64,000 bases of DNA from an uncultured Ectothiorhodospiraceae bacterium. Lineage in GTDB: Bacteria > Pseudomonadota > Gammaproteobacteria > UBA6429 > Thiohalophilaceae. Position 1 is the stretch's first letter, and every line of letters begins with the position of its first letter. Of this stretch, positions 10,400 to 18,544 are shown in pieces. The notes beneath the pieces were generated by a model, which worked only from the letters and a program-made list of their open reading frames with translations, was not told the origin of the DNA and searched no databases. The stretch covers positions 62,001-126,000 of the forward strand of contig CAMYMU010000046.1 of assembly GCA_947259575.1 (NCBI GenBank). Reading direction: 5' to 3'. The translations under genes were made by a program, and so were the position numbers.

Positions 10400-11191
10400 A
10401 TGAATACATATACCAGAGAGCCAGCCGTCGCCGGAGCATTTTACCCTGCCGACATGGATACTTTAAAAAGCGAGGTTAATCACTTACTTGCAGAAACTAA
10501 GACCACTTCTGCGACGATGCCGAAGGCCATCATCGTACCCCACGCCGGCTATATTTACTCAGGCCCGGTCGCTGCACCGGCATATCACACTCTGATCGAA
10601 TACAAAGATCAGATTAAACGCGTTGTCTTATTAGGCCCTTCACACCGGGTTGCGGTGAATGGACTCGCTTTAAGCAGTGCGACTTATTTCGCCACCCCAT
10701 TAGGCAATATTCCAATCGATCAACAGGCAGTTAGCATGCTGGCCAATCAGCGCGGAATTGAAGTGATTGAGCAAGCACACTTATATGAACACAGCTTAGA
10801 AGTCCACCTGCCCTTTTTACAAACTGTGTTGGGTGATTTCCAACTAGTCCCTATTGTCGTAGGCGAGGCTCCACCTGAATTAGTTGCTACCGTGCTGGAA
10901 GAATTATTAACTGATGATTCAACTATCTGTGTTACCAGTACAGACCTCAGCCACTTTCATGACTACACTACTGCACAAAAATTGGACACAGCCACCTCTA
11001 AATCAATCGTTGAACTGGATTACAAAAAAATTGGTTATGAGGATGCGTGTGGTCGCAATCCACTAAATGGACTTTTGTATTGGGCCAAAATGCATCACTA
11101 CAAAGTTACACAATTAGATGTACGTAATTCTGGCGACACCTCTGGTTCTAAAGATCGAGTGGTTGGATATGGTTCTTATCTTGTTAACTAG
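10400..11191 (+). CDS. amrB: AmmeMemoRadiSam system protein B (MEMO1 family)
   Basis: A 263-aa MEMO1 homologue, related in fold to extradiol dioxygenases. The putative metal histidines are present in 'VPHAGYIYSGP' (H48), 'EHSLEVHLPFL' and 'TDLSHFHDY', and the conserved cysteine in 'ACGRNPL'. An AAGG sequence lies 8 bases before the ATG. It is followed after 35 bases by amrA and faces amrS across a 181-base divergent gap. The family's function in bacteria is unknown; the genomic link of the three proteins is well recognised. Confidence 0.93.
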   Translation: MNTYTREPAVAGAFYPADMDTLKSEVNHLLAETKTTSATMPKAIIVPHAGYIYSGPVAAPAYHTLIEYKDQIKRVVLLGPSHRVAVNGLALSSATYFATPLGNIPIDQQAVSMLANQRGIEVIEQAHLYEHSLEVHLPFLQTVLGDFQLVPIVVGEAPPELVATVLEELLTDDSTICVTSTDLSHFHDYTTAQKLDTATSKSIVELDYKKIGYEDACGRNPLNGLLYWAKMHHYKVTQLDVRNSGDTSGSKDRVVGYGSYLVN

Positions 11192-11226
11192 GTCTTAGTC
11201 TCTAGGCCTTATCAATTGGATAACTT

Positions 11227-11778
11227 ATGCTAAGCGAACAACACCAACAAATATTAATGCAAGTCGCGAAAGATGCGATTCAGTATGGTTTGGAACATGG
11301 GCAACCGCTAAGTGTTGATATTAATGATTTCCCGCCGGAGTTGTCACCGACACGTGCAACCTTTGTAACCTTGAAAATAAATGGCCAGCTGCGAGGTTGC
11401 ATCGGCACATTAACTGCACATGCGCCGCTGGTTATTGATATTGCAGATAATGCGTATTCAGCTGCATTCAAAGATCCAAGATTTCCACCGGTCACCCAAG
11501 CCGAGTTTGATTCTCTGCAATATCACATTTCCATATTGACAGAACCAGAACCATTACCTGTGAAAGATGAAGCGGACTTATTGACTAAACTCAGACCGGG
11601 GATTGATGGTCTTGTGCTTCATGAGGGGACAAGACGAAGTACTTTCTTGCCCAGCGTTTGGGAATCTTTGAGCGAGCCTGGCAGTTTTTTGCAAAACCTG
11701 AAGTTAAAAGCCGGGCTCGCAAAAAATCACTGGTCGGATAGCATTCACTTCGAACGTTATGAGGTTGAAGAGTTTTAA
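11227..11778 (+). CDS. amrA: AmmeMemoRadiSam system protein A (AMMECR1 family)
   Basis: A 183-aa AMMECR1-domain protein. The hallmark 'LRGCIGTL' is present near residue 57, followed by 'AFKDPRFPPV', 'FDSLQYHISILTEPEPL' and the C-terminal 'LPSVWE', all typical of the fold. It is soluble, without a signal peptide. It is presumably co-transcribed with amrB. The biochemical role is not known. Confidence 0.93.
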   Translation: MLSEQHQQILMQVAKDAIQYGLEHGQPLSVDINDFPPELSPTRATFVTLKINGQLRGCIGTLTAHAPLVIDIADNAYSAAFKDPRFPPVTQAEFDSLQYHISILTEPEPLPVKDEADLLTKLRPGIDGLVLHEGTRRSTFLPSVWESLSEPGSFLQNLKLKAGLAKNHWSDSIHFERYEVEEF

Positions 11779-11803
11779 ACAGATACTGCTGGAATGAATT
11801 AAC

Positions 11804-12670
11804 CTATTGTGTGTTGCACTGACCAATCGAGGGTGCAATACATTTCTTACCATCAATCCAAATTGCGTTAGATAACACGGTCTCTGAAAAGTTTGAGTTG
11901 CTAATACTCGCGCCTTTCAGGTTCGCATAGGAAAGATCGGCCTTACTTAAATCTGCGTTGTTTAAATCTGCATTGCGCAGATCGGCACCAATCATTCTTG
12001 CGCCCTGGAACTCAACAAAGGTGACATTTGCGTCTTTCAAGTTTACATAGGAAAGATCTGCATTTTGAATATTTGAACCCAACAAATTTGCAGATTCCAG
12101 ATTAGCACTGGATAGCCGTGCTTCACTTAAATTGCTATTAATACTTTGAAGCCCGATTAACTGACAATGCATCCAGTTAATTTTAGGTTGGGCAGGAGCA
12201 TTACACTGCGCTTCTTCCTGAACAGGTGCTGGCAACATAAAGGCCGCGATGACTCCACCTACGATAAGCACTATTACGACCACCAGGCTAATAATACTTT
12301 TATCACGCCGACTCCGAATTTCTGCAGCAGTGGCCTCGCGTTGCTGGCGATACTCAGCGGTGATAAATGCCTCTTCCTCTCGTCGTCCCGCTGACAGTCT
12401 TTCCGGGTCATCGTCTTCTCTGCGTTCACCGCGCCTTTCATCGGCCCAACGCTTGGCCGCCTTTATGCGTTCTTTTCGATTTTCATCAGAAGGGTCCCCT
12501 TTGAGAACATCGGGGATGAGTTCGGGGCATTTGCGAATAAGCTTCCATTCCTCTTTATCCTTGCTGGCAGAATCGTCCAGGCCCACACGACCCAACAATA
12601 TAGATTGCTGGATCTGGCCACTGGGAAAGGGGCCCGTTATCTTATTTTGGGTACGCACATACCAATACAT
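11804..12670 (-). CDS. Membrane-anchored pentapeptide-repeat protein with N-terminal GYF_2-like domain
   Basis: A 288-aa protein with three parts. Residues 1-56 ('YWYVRTQNKITGPFPSGQI') resemble the GYF_2/DUF4339 domain. A charged, Arg-rich stretch (57-123) precedes one membrane helix (about 125-146). After that come roughly 18 pentapeptide repeats of the A(D/N)Lxx type (about 173-265), which should form a right-handed quadrilateral beta helix on the periplasmic side. A disulphide is possible between the C-terminal cysteines in 'KKCIAPSIGQC'. Function unknown; it may be a protein-interaction scaffold. It is a single gene convergent with amrA. Confidence 0.75.
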   Translation of the reverse strand: MYWYVRTQNKITGPFPSGQIQQSILLGRVGLDDSASKDKEEWKLIRKCPELIPDVLKGDPSDENRKERIKAAKRWADERRGERREDDDPERLSAGRREEEAFITAEYRQQREATAAEIRSRRDKSIISLVVVIVLIVGGVIAAFMLPAPVQEEAQCNAPAQPKINWMHCQLIGLQSINSNLSEARLSSANLESANLLGSNIQNADLSYVNLKDANVTFVEFQGARMIGADLRNADLNNADLSKADLSYANLKGASISNSNFSETVLSNAIWIDGKKCIAPSIGQCNTQ

Positions 12671-12773
12671 AGTGTTTAGGGTTCAACTCATCGAGATCAT
12701 GGACGCTATCTATATTATTAGTATCATATTTCGGCCAAAAATTGGCATAGCTTGAGGGTAATCGGTCACGATC

Positions 12774-14180
12774 ATGGAGATTAAGGGTCCTACAGGGTCA
12801 ATTCCAGTGGATAATGACGCAGTGCAGGTCGAGCCCAGCACCGCGAGCCGCCAATCGCGTAATAGCCAGCCATCACCTTCGCAATCGGTCTTATTAAAAC
12901 TGAGCCCAAATTTATTCAAACTTGGCCAGGTTCTAGACGTCATCGTCACAAAAGTCGAGCAAAATAGCTTGCTGCTGATGCTACAAAATAAGATGACCGA
13001 TCCAGATGGCAATCCTTTGAATGTTCAACTCAGAGCACCTCGCACAGCACCTGCTGAAGTTGGCCAAAGACTACAAGTACAGGTTACAGATACAAAACAA
13101 AATATACCTGTTCTGCAGGTTGTGAACAGCCAGCGCCCTGCCCTGGTCTTGGCCGATTTGATAAACCAGGCACAGGCTAAACAACAACCCTTACAACAAT
13201 TGCTCAATAGCCTGGTTCAAGTTAAATCGACAGATGCGTTATTGGGTGCGTTACCTAAACAAGTAACCGAGCATATTGATACACTGTGGCGCGCCTTACC
13301 CGATGCTAGTCAATTGCAGCGACCTGATAATCTCCGACAGGCGATTCAATATTCGGGTCCGTTTCTTGAGTCGCAATTGTTAAAAGCCGAGCAAGGCTCA
13401 ACACGTTTTTTTCCCGCGATGGATACCAAAACGAGTCTGCTAAGAATCGCCGAAGCGCTCCGACAACAAAATATAAACGTCGGTAACAGGGATACTAGTG
13501 CAGCCACACAAACACCACTGACGCAGCCACAAACCCAATCGCCACTGCAATCTCAACCTAGAAATAATAGTTTAAATCCTCAAGTGGGCGTTGAAACAAA
13601 AAATCAGCCGCCAGCTGGACGTGTTGATCCAAATATCCCCGCGCCGCCGTCGCGCCAAACTCAGGCGCTAATTAACATGACTACGAATCAGTTGCTTGAG
13701 TTATTAACCCAGCAAACCGAAGGTAGTTTACAGCGCACCTTAACGCATCAATTACAAATGCTAAACCCTGACAATGTCCGACAACAACTGGCTTTTGAAT
13801 TACCAATTAAACATGGCAATGAGGTCGATGTATTTGATATGCGTATTCACCCAGATCAGGAAGGTTCGCAACAAAATACAGCGGAACAAGAACGCCCCTG
13901 GACTATTATGATGGCTTTTAATCTTGAAGGTTTAGGCGCAATAAGAGCTCAGATAAGTTTAGTCAACGACCATATTTCAACGCATTGGTGGGCAGAGCAA
14001 CAGCAAACTGTCGATTTGTTTCAACAGCATATGTCAACCTTACAGGATCGTCTCAGTCATGTAGGGCTAGATGTAGACAAAGTCCAGTGCCAATGTGGTG
14101 TCCCAAAAGTTTCCGGTGAAGACGAAGTAAAACCACAAAAGACCTTGTATACCGATATCAATCTGGATGAAAAAGTATGA
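12774..14180 (+). CDS. FliK-like flagellar hook-length control domain protein
   Basis: A 468-aa Gln/Pro-rich protein with no membrane segment. The C-terminal part (about 345-440) resembles the Flg_hook domain of FliK: 'LAFELPIKHGNEVDVFDMRIHPDQE', then 'WTIMMAFNLEGLGAIRAQISL'. The middle (about 235-300) is a low-complexity Gln/Thr/Pro linker. It overlaps the FhlB-like gene by four bases (ATGA), so the pair is translated together. It could be the working FliK, since no other fliK is visible in the main cluster, or a paralogue of the YlqG type. Confidence 0.72.
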   Translation: MEIKGPTGSIPVDNDAVQVEPSTASRQSRNSQPSPSQSVLLKLSPNLFKLGQVLDVIVTKVEQNSLLLMLQNKMTDPDGNPLNVQLRAPRTAPAEVGQRLQVQVTDTKQNIPVLQVVNSQRPALVLADLINQAQAKQQPLQQLLNSLVQVKSTDALLGALPKQVTEHIDTLWRALPDASQLQRPDNLRQAIQYSGPFLESQLLKAEQGSTRFFPAMDTKTSLLRIAEALRQQNINVGNRDTSAATQTPLTQPQTQSPLQSQPRNNSLNPQVGVETKNQPPAGRVDPNIPAPPSRQTQALINMTTNQLLELLTQQTEGSLQRTLTHQLQMLNPDNVRQQLAFELPIKHGNEVDVFDMRIHPDQEGSQQNTAEQERPWTIMMAFNLEGLGAIRAQISLVNDHISTHWWAEQQQTVDLFQQHMSTLQDRLSHVGLDVDKVQCQCGVPKVSGEDEVKPQKTLYTDINLDEKV

Positions 14181-14467
14181 GTGAGTTTGAACAACAACGC
14201 ACAGTCACCCTGGCGGTTGCCCTAAACTATGATGAAGTGAATGCGCCCAGAGTAACCGCTAAGGGACAGGATGAACTGGCGCAAAAGATTTATGAAATTG
14301 CCCGGCATCATAATGTACCGCTGCAGGAAAATCATGAGCTAGTCAAATTACTTTCAAAAATAGAACTGGGGGAACAAATACCCGAGGTATTGTATCTAGC
14401 GGTGGCGGAGATTATTGCGTTTGCGTATTATCTTAAAGGTAAAGTACCAAAAAGAACCTCTGATTAA
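14177..14467 (+). CDS. FhlB-like protein (FlhB cytoplasmic-domain homologue)
   Basis: A 96-aa stand-alone version of the C-terminal cytoplasmic domain of the export switch protein FlhB/YscU. 'AVALNYDEVNAPRVTAKGQDELAQKI' and 'IPEVLYLAVAEIIAFAYYLKGK' align with the end of the FlhB at 29.0 kb. It lacks the N-P-x-H self-cleavage site, beginning just after where that would be. It is coupled by overlap to the FliK-like gene, which fits the known FliK-FlhB partnership in substrate switching. The role of such short homologues is not settled. Confidence 0.85.
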   Translation: MSEFEQQRTVTLAVALNYDEVNAPRVTAKGQDELAQKIYEIARHHNVPLQENHELVKLLSKIELGEQIPEVLYLAVAEIIAFAYYLKGKVPKRTSD

Positions 14468-14528
14468 TCCCTGAAGCGGTGCTGGCTTTGTTCACCCTCC
14501 ATTTAGATTTACATGTGGGGTACGATGT

Positions 14529-14587
14529 AAAAGGAACTCGAAATGCTCATTTACTAACGTGTAAACTCCGCTTTCTCGTTCCTTTTT
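14529..14587. terminator. Imperfect inverted repeat between convergent genes, possible bidirectional terminator
   Basis: AAAAGGAAC...GAAA (from 14529) pairs with TTTC...GTTCCTTTT (to 14586), a 15-base arm with two central mismatches and a loop of about 28 bases. Each strand ends the stem in a T run. It lies between the rightward FhlB-like gene and the leftward DUF2802 gene. The long loop makes this a moderate call. Confidence 0.4.
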
Positions 14588-14636
14588 GCCGCGCCATCAT
14601 CCGCTTGATGACTTAATCATAGATTCTTTAACAAAA

Positions 14637-15059
14637 CTAACTCGCTTCCTCTAGTCTATTCATCATTTTAATCAACTCAGCTTCATTCTGACTAATCCCA
14701 CACATCGAGACAATTTCCGCGGTTGGCTTACCTTGCTGTGCCAGATGCTTGGCATGATCATATGGTTGGTTTGATGATTCATATAGTTCTACAACCGGTG
14801 CCTTTTTCTCAGCCTTAATTGCTATCTTTCTTTGTCGACGCTCTAACTCTTGAATCCTGCTACCCATACCAAGTGAAGCTGTCGTTAGCGCCTTTAGATC
14901 ATTCCTTGCCTGTTTCAATTCTCGTTGTAACTGCGACATTTTTGAGTGGCTGCGACGACTCACCCATAAGCTAATCATCAATACAATAGCTGACAATCCA
15001 ATCAAAACAGATCCCGATTCCAGGATGCTTATAAATTGATTCAGTATGTTTTGTGTCAT
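14637..15059 (-). CDS. DUF2802 membrane-anchored protein of the chemotaxis operon
   Basis: A 140-aa protein with one N-terminal membrane helix (about 14-33), a coiled-coil region (about 40-75, 'MSQLQRELKQARNDLKAL...IQELERRQRK') and a C-terminal segment 'YDHAKHLAQQGKPTAEIVSMCGISQNEAELI', which looks like a helix-turn-helix and is the conserved part of DUF2802. These proteins sit downstream of cheW in Pseudomonas-type operons. Function unknown. Its ATG overlaps the stop of the preceding 60-aa gene (TAATG). Confidence 0.85.
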   Translation of the reverse strand: MTQNILNQFISILESGSVLIGLSAIVLMISLWVSRRSHSKMSQLQRELKQARNDLKALTTASLGMGSRIQELERRQRKIAIKAEKKAPVVELYESSNQPYDHAKHLAQQGKPTAEIVSMCGISQNEAELIKMMNRLEEAS

Positions 15060-15241
15060 TATGCGTACTCGTCTAAGTGATTATCGTCGTTGTCTTCATC
15101 TAGGTAGTCTTTTTTTTGTTTCTTGTTTTTCTGTTGCTGATCTGAGTGTTGATCTTTTTTCTGATCCGCAGGCGTTATAGCTTTTGGCTGTTTCGGCCAA
15201 TTAATAGGGTTGGTAGGTCTTACGTTGCCTATTTCTGCCAT
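15059..15241 (-). CDS. Small hydrophilic protein between cheW and DUF2802 (60 aa)
   Basis: I think this is a real gene. It has a good Shine-Dalgarno (GAGG, 4 bases before the ATG), lies 22 bases after cheW, and its stop overlaps the next start as TAATG. The product is very charged: a Pro-rich start ('NVRPTNPINWPKQPK'), a Lys/Gln-rich middle and an Asp/Glu-rich tail ending 'DDNHLDEYA'. It is probably disordered. Short proteins occupy the same slot in related operons, as I recall, but no function is known to me. Confidence 0.65.
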   Translation of the reverse strand: MAEIGNVRPTNPINWPKQPKAITPADQKKDQHSDQQQKNKKQKKDYLDEDNDDNHLDEYA

Positions 15242-15263
15242 TGGTCCTCAACAGGATGACATC

Positions 15264-15746
15264 CTACAACGATGCCACCTCTTGCCACTCCTCATCAGAT
15301 AATAATTTGTCTACATCGACCAGGATCAATAATTCATCCGTCTGGTTTGAGACACCCTGAATATATTTAGAACTCTCATCTGTTCCTACGTTTGGCGCAG
15401 TCTCAATATCATTGGTTTGGAGATCGACAACTTCTGCGACACTATCCACCAGGATACCAACAACGTTGTCGCCTGCTTCGATAATAACAATACGTGTAGA
15501 ATCGTCAGCTTCTTTGTCAGGTAAACCAAAGCGTTTGCGTGAATCGATGACGGTCACGACGTTACCACGAAGATTAATAATTCCGATGACATAGTGGGGC
15601 GCCCCCGGGACCGGAGCCACTTCAGTCATTCGCAGCACTTCTTGTACTTGCATGACCTTGATGCCATATTTTTCATTCTCTAGGTAGAAAGTGACCCACT
15701 GGGTAATAGCGCTATCAGCATTTTCTGCAGCTTGGTTCATTTCCAT
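15264..15746 (-). CDS. cheW: Chemotaxis coupling protein CheW
   Basis: A 160-aa single CheW domain that links chemoreceptors to CheA. 'WVTFYLENEKYGIKVMQVQEVLR', 'PGAPHYVIGIINLRGNVVTVIDSRKRFGL' and 'VGILVDSVAEVVDL' are the canonical blocks. An AGGAG is correctly placed before the ATG. The 122-base gap upstream contains a sigma-54-like promoter, so cheW and the two genes after it may be expressed separately from parP. Confidence 0.96.
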   Translation of the reverse strand: MEMNQAAENADSAITQWVTFYLENEKYGIKVMQVQEVLRMTEVAPVPGAPHYVIGIINLRGNVVTVIDSRKRFGLPDKEADDSTRIVIIEAGDNVVGILVDSVAEVVDLQTNDIETAPNVGTDESSKYIQGVSNQTDELLILVDVDKLLSDEEWQEVASL

Positions 15747-15839
15747 TATCTCCTGTCAGCTATAGCTAAATAATCGTTCAAAATGGTACAAAATCCAGGT
15801 GCCAAATTTCAGTCACGCCTACATCTTGCCTATGGAAGT

Positions 15840-15855
15840 TGCATAACTTGTGCCA
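15840..15855 (-). promoter_or_regulatory. Candidate sigma-54 promoter upstream of cheW
   Basis: On the minus strand the sequence TGGCAC-AAGTTA-TGCA has GG and GC separated by the required 10 bases. Two positions differ from the TGGCACG-N4-TTGC consensus. Transcription would start near 15830, about 85 bases before the cheW ATG. It lies just after the parP stop. Confidence 0.5.
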
Positions 15856-15868
15856 ATTAATTAACGGT

Positions 15869-16912
15869 TCATTCACGAAATTCTTGAATCGGTGCCCGAC
15901 TCGCCAGCAACTCAGCAAAGGCATTAGCGTCAATCAAGGCGCACATGTGTTCTACCACCGTACCCGCTAACCAACGGCGCTGGGTACGCTGAGAGCGCCA
16001 ACGGACTGAATCAGGGTTTAGTGTAATAACCTCATTGACCTCATCGCAGGCCAGGCCATAATTGCAGTCCTGAATCATGACCACACGAGTAATACGCTCT
16101 TTGGGGTCATCCCCCGCCAAAATTTTGAGCTTATCCGGTGGTAGCACAAAGCGGGCGGTATCCACCAATGGCACGGACTTCTCCAAATAATTCATCAATC
16201 CCAGGTAAAAGTCCGCATGCCCTGGCATCGCCGTGACATCAGACAGGTCACACTCCACGACGCCATTTAATTCAATTAATGGGACTGCCAGCGCTAAGCC
16301 AGCGACTTTAAACATCATTGCCTGGAATTCTGATTCTGCCCATTCCGGTCTACCTGCGGGAACCGGTTGTGTTTCTTCTGCGGCTTGTTCAGTGGCCTCT
16401 GGTTTAACTGCCTCTGGCTCAGCGATTTCAGGTTCTAAAACTGGCTCTTCCGCTGCGGGTGTTACAACAGGGGTTGGCGCAACCGGCGGCAATCCTTCGA
16501 AGATACGGTTATCTTGCGGCGCTTCCTTTACCTGGCTAGCTTGTGGTGTGGCTGTAGATACTGATGGCTCAACGGCAGGTGCAACCGACTCAGTTGGGCT
16601 GGTCTCGATGGGAGGTGTTTCCACAGTAGCTTGTTGTTCTGATTCTACTTTTGTTGGTTCAACTTGTTTTGGTTCTGATTCCGGTTCTGATTTTAATTCC
16701 GGGGCAGGTGCAATTGTCTCACTAACATTGCCCTTTGCTGTTACTTGCGTCTGTTCCGGGCTTGTCAGGTCAACCGTTCGAAGTCCGTTTTCATTTTGCT
16801 TTTTGCCGTTTGATTCCATCTCGTCATAGGCCTCTACATCACGCATTAGAGATTCAAAAAAGGAATCTAATGCCTGTGATTGATCGACGAGTTTGTTTGA
16901 GTTATCCGCCAT
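15869..16912 (-). CDS. parP: ParP-type CheW-like protein (polar array localisation)
   Basis: A 347-aa protein. Residues 1-60 are helical and acidic. Residues about 60-195 are a Pro/Glu/Ala/Thr-rich linker. The C-terminal part (about 200-340) is a CheW-like fold ('FQAMMFKVAGLALAVPLIELNGVVE', 'MPGHADFYLGLMNYLEKSVPLVDTARFV', 'GLACDEVNEVITL'). Such a protein placed between a ParA-like ATPase and cheW matches ParP of Vibrio and Pseudomonas, whose C-terminal domain binds CheA and helps hold arrays at the cell pole. The parC gene ends 4 bases before its start. Confidence 0.82.
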   Translation of the reverse strand: MADNSNKLVDQSQALDSFFESLMRDVEAYDEMESNGKKQNENGLRTVDLTSPEQTQVTAKGNVSETIAPAPELKSEPESEPKQVEPTKVESEQQATVETPPIETSPTESVAPAVEPSVSTATPQASQVKEAPQDNRIFEGLPPVAPTPVVTPAAEEPVLEPEIAEPEAVKPEATEQAAEETQPVPAGRPEWAESEFQAMMFKVAGLALAVPLIELNGVVECDLSDVTAMPGHADFYLGLMNYLEKSVPLVDTARFVLPPDKLKILAGDDPKERITRVVMIQDCNYGLACDEVNEVITLNPDSVRWRSQRTQRRWLAGTVVEHMCALIDANAFAELLASRAPIQEFRE

Positions 16913-16915
16913 GAC

Positions 16916-17704
16916 TTAACGCCCCATCGCCGTAATCGAGGTCACGTTACCTGGTAAGGTTAATTTATTTAGTAACGCATAATATGATTTTGCACCACGA
17001 CTGGATGCTGCGAGGTGTGTAATGGGCAGGCCACGACGACTGGCTTCGCGAAATTTAGTATCGACGGGAATCACCCCTTCCCAGATATGTTCGCCATAAC
17101 TTTCACGCAACTGACGTAGGCTTTCAATCGCGGCACGGGTACGACGATCAAACATTGTAGGCACAATCAAATAGTCCAGAGGATCTTTACGTGCACGCAA
17201 AATCATATTCAACGTATGCAGCATCCGCTCAAGTCCTTTGATCGCTAAAAATTCGGTCTGCACGGGCACTAACAACTTCGATGCAGCAGCCAGGGCATTC
17301 ACCATCAAAATACCCAACAGTGGCGGACAATCAATGAGACAATAGTCGAACTGTGCTGCGCAGGCATCTAATCCTTTCTTTATCACCAGACCTTTACCTT
17401 CCTGTGTACCGAGCTGCCGATCAAGTGTGGCAATCGCCGTCGAAGCAGGTATAAGTTTGGTATTTTCTATATTCGTTTCAATCATTACATCATCGATGGC
17501 TAACGCAGGTGTCTGAAACAAATGATAAACACTCGGTTCCTGTGTATCAGGATCTAACTTAAAGTACGCACTCATTGATCCATGGGGATCAAGATCGATA
17601 AGCAATACAGACTTACCCTGCTGGCTTAGTACACCGGCAAGGGACACAGCGGATGTGGTTTTACCCACACCACCCTTTTGATTTGCGATCGCCCAAACTT
17701 CCAA
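16916..17704 (-). CDS. parC: ParC-type ParA-like ATPase for chemotaxis array positioning
   Basis: A 262-aa MinD/ParA ATPase with the deviant Walker A motif 'NQKGGVGKTTSAVSLA' (residues 8-23), 'LIDLDPHGSM' and 'LIDCPPLLG'. The start codon is TTG, forced by the position of the Walker motif and backed by an AGGAG about 9 bases upstream. In this operon position it corresponds to ParC of Vibrio and the ParA of Pseudomonas che clusters, which recruits arrays to the cell pole. It follows motD after 27 bases. Confidence 0.88.
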   Translation of the reverse strand: MEVWAIANQKGGVGKTTSAVSLAGVLSQQGKSVLLIDLDPHGSMSAYFKLDPDTQEPSVYHLFQTPALAIDDVMIETNIENTKLIPASTAIATLDRQLGTQEGKGLVIKKGLDACAAQFDYCLIDCPPLLGILMVNALAAASKLLVPVQTEFLAIKGLERMLHTLNMILRARKDPLDYLIVPTMFDRRTRAAIESLRQLRESYGEHIWEGVIPVDTKFREASRRGLPITHLAASSRGAKSYYALLNKLTLPGNVTSITAMGR

Positions 17705-17731
17705 GACGTCAACAACTCCTGCTCTTAAAAC

Positions 17732-18544
17732 TCATTCTGTTTGCTCACCATCTACATTTTCAATTACAGCTGCACGACGGGAATTCTTATCCGCCAGGAC
17801 AACTACTTTCACGCGACGATTTTGGCGTCGCCCCAATACCGTATCATTACTAGCAACCGGCCTAAATTCACCAAAGCCTATCGCTGCCAGTCGTGTTGGC
17901 GGAATTCCCTCCTTAGTAAATAAATGCACCACACTGGCTGCGCGTGATGCTGAAAGCTCCCAGTTGCTTGGAAACACCGATGTTTTAATCGGTAAGTTAT
18001 CGGTGTGGCCCTCCACATCGATGTGATTAGGAAGAGCTTTCAAAACTTTGGCTAACTTCTTCAAAGGAGTAAAGGCTTCTATCTCTAACTCGGCACTACC
18101 ACTCGAATAAAGGACGCTAGATTTGATCTCAATTTCTACCCACAACTTGTTATGAGTGACCTTTATCAATTCTTGATCAATCAAAGGTCGTAGACTGTTT
18201 TCAACCTGGCGAGCAATCAAAGCCATCTTGGCCCTCTGATTATCTGCCTTAGGTGGCTCGACACGAATAGGTTTTGTCACGCCTGGTGTTGTTTTAGGTG
18301 CGACAACTTCTTCGATTGGTTTACCTATCTGAATGGGTTCATTTGATTTAGGCGGTGTATTAAATGCGGCTACCAGGGTATCGGAAAGCACCCGATACTT
18401 GCCTTCATTGATCGATGATATCGCATACATCACTACAAAAAATGCAAATAATAATGTTACAAAGTCTGCATACGACACTAACCAACGGTCAACGTTTTCA
18501 CTTGCTTCGACCGTACGGCGACGACTTGACTCTCGCTTACGCAT
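17732..18544 (-). CDS. motD: Flagellar stator protein MotD (MotB family)
   Basis: A 270-aa inner-membrane stator subunit that anchors the MotC channel to peptidoglycan. The N-terminal motif 'WLVSYADFVTLLFAFFVVMYA' carries the proton-binding aspartate D27. The C-terminal OmpA-like peptidoglycan domain has 'VEGHTDNLPI' and 'NWELSASRAASVVHLF'. Its start overlaps the motC stop (TAATG). A second pair, MotA/MotB, lies at 39-41 kb. Confidence 0.93.
   Translation of the reverse strand: MRKRESSRRRTVEASENVDRWLVSYADFVTLLFAFFVVMYAISSINEGKYRVLSDTLVAAFNTPPKSNEPIQIGKPIEEVVAPKTTPGVTKPIRVEPPKADNQRAKMALIARQVENSLRPLIDQELIKVTHNKLWVEIEIKSSVLYSSGSAELEIEAFTPLKKLAKVLKALPNHIDVEGHTDNLPIKTSVFPSNWELSASRAASVVHLFTKEGIPPTRLAAIGFGEFRPVASNDTVLGRRQNRRVKVVVLADKNSRRAAVIENVDGEQTE

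Noticed and set aside
12725-12773. TGGCATAGCTTGAGG upstream of the FliK-like gene as a sigma-54 promoter
   Set aside because: The GC of the -12 element is absent at the required spacing from GG.
15770-15830. Second TGGCACC motif upstream of cheW as sigma-54 site
   Set aside because: No GC lies 10 bases after the GG; only the upstream TGGCAC-N6-TGC copy fits.
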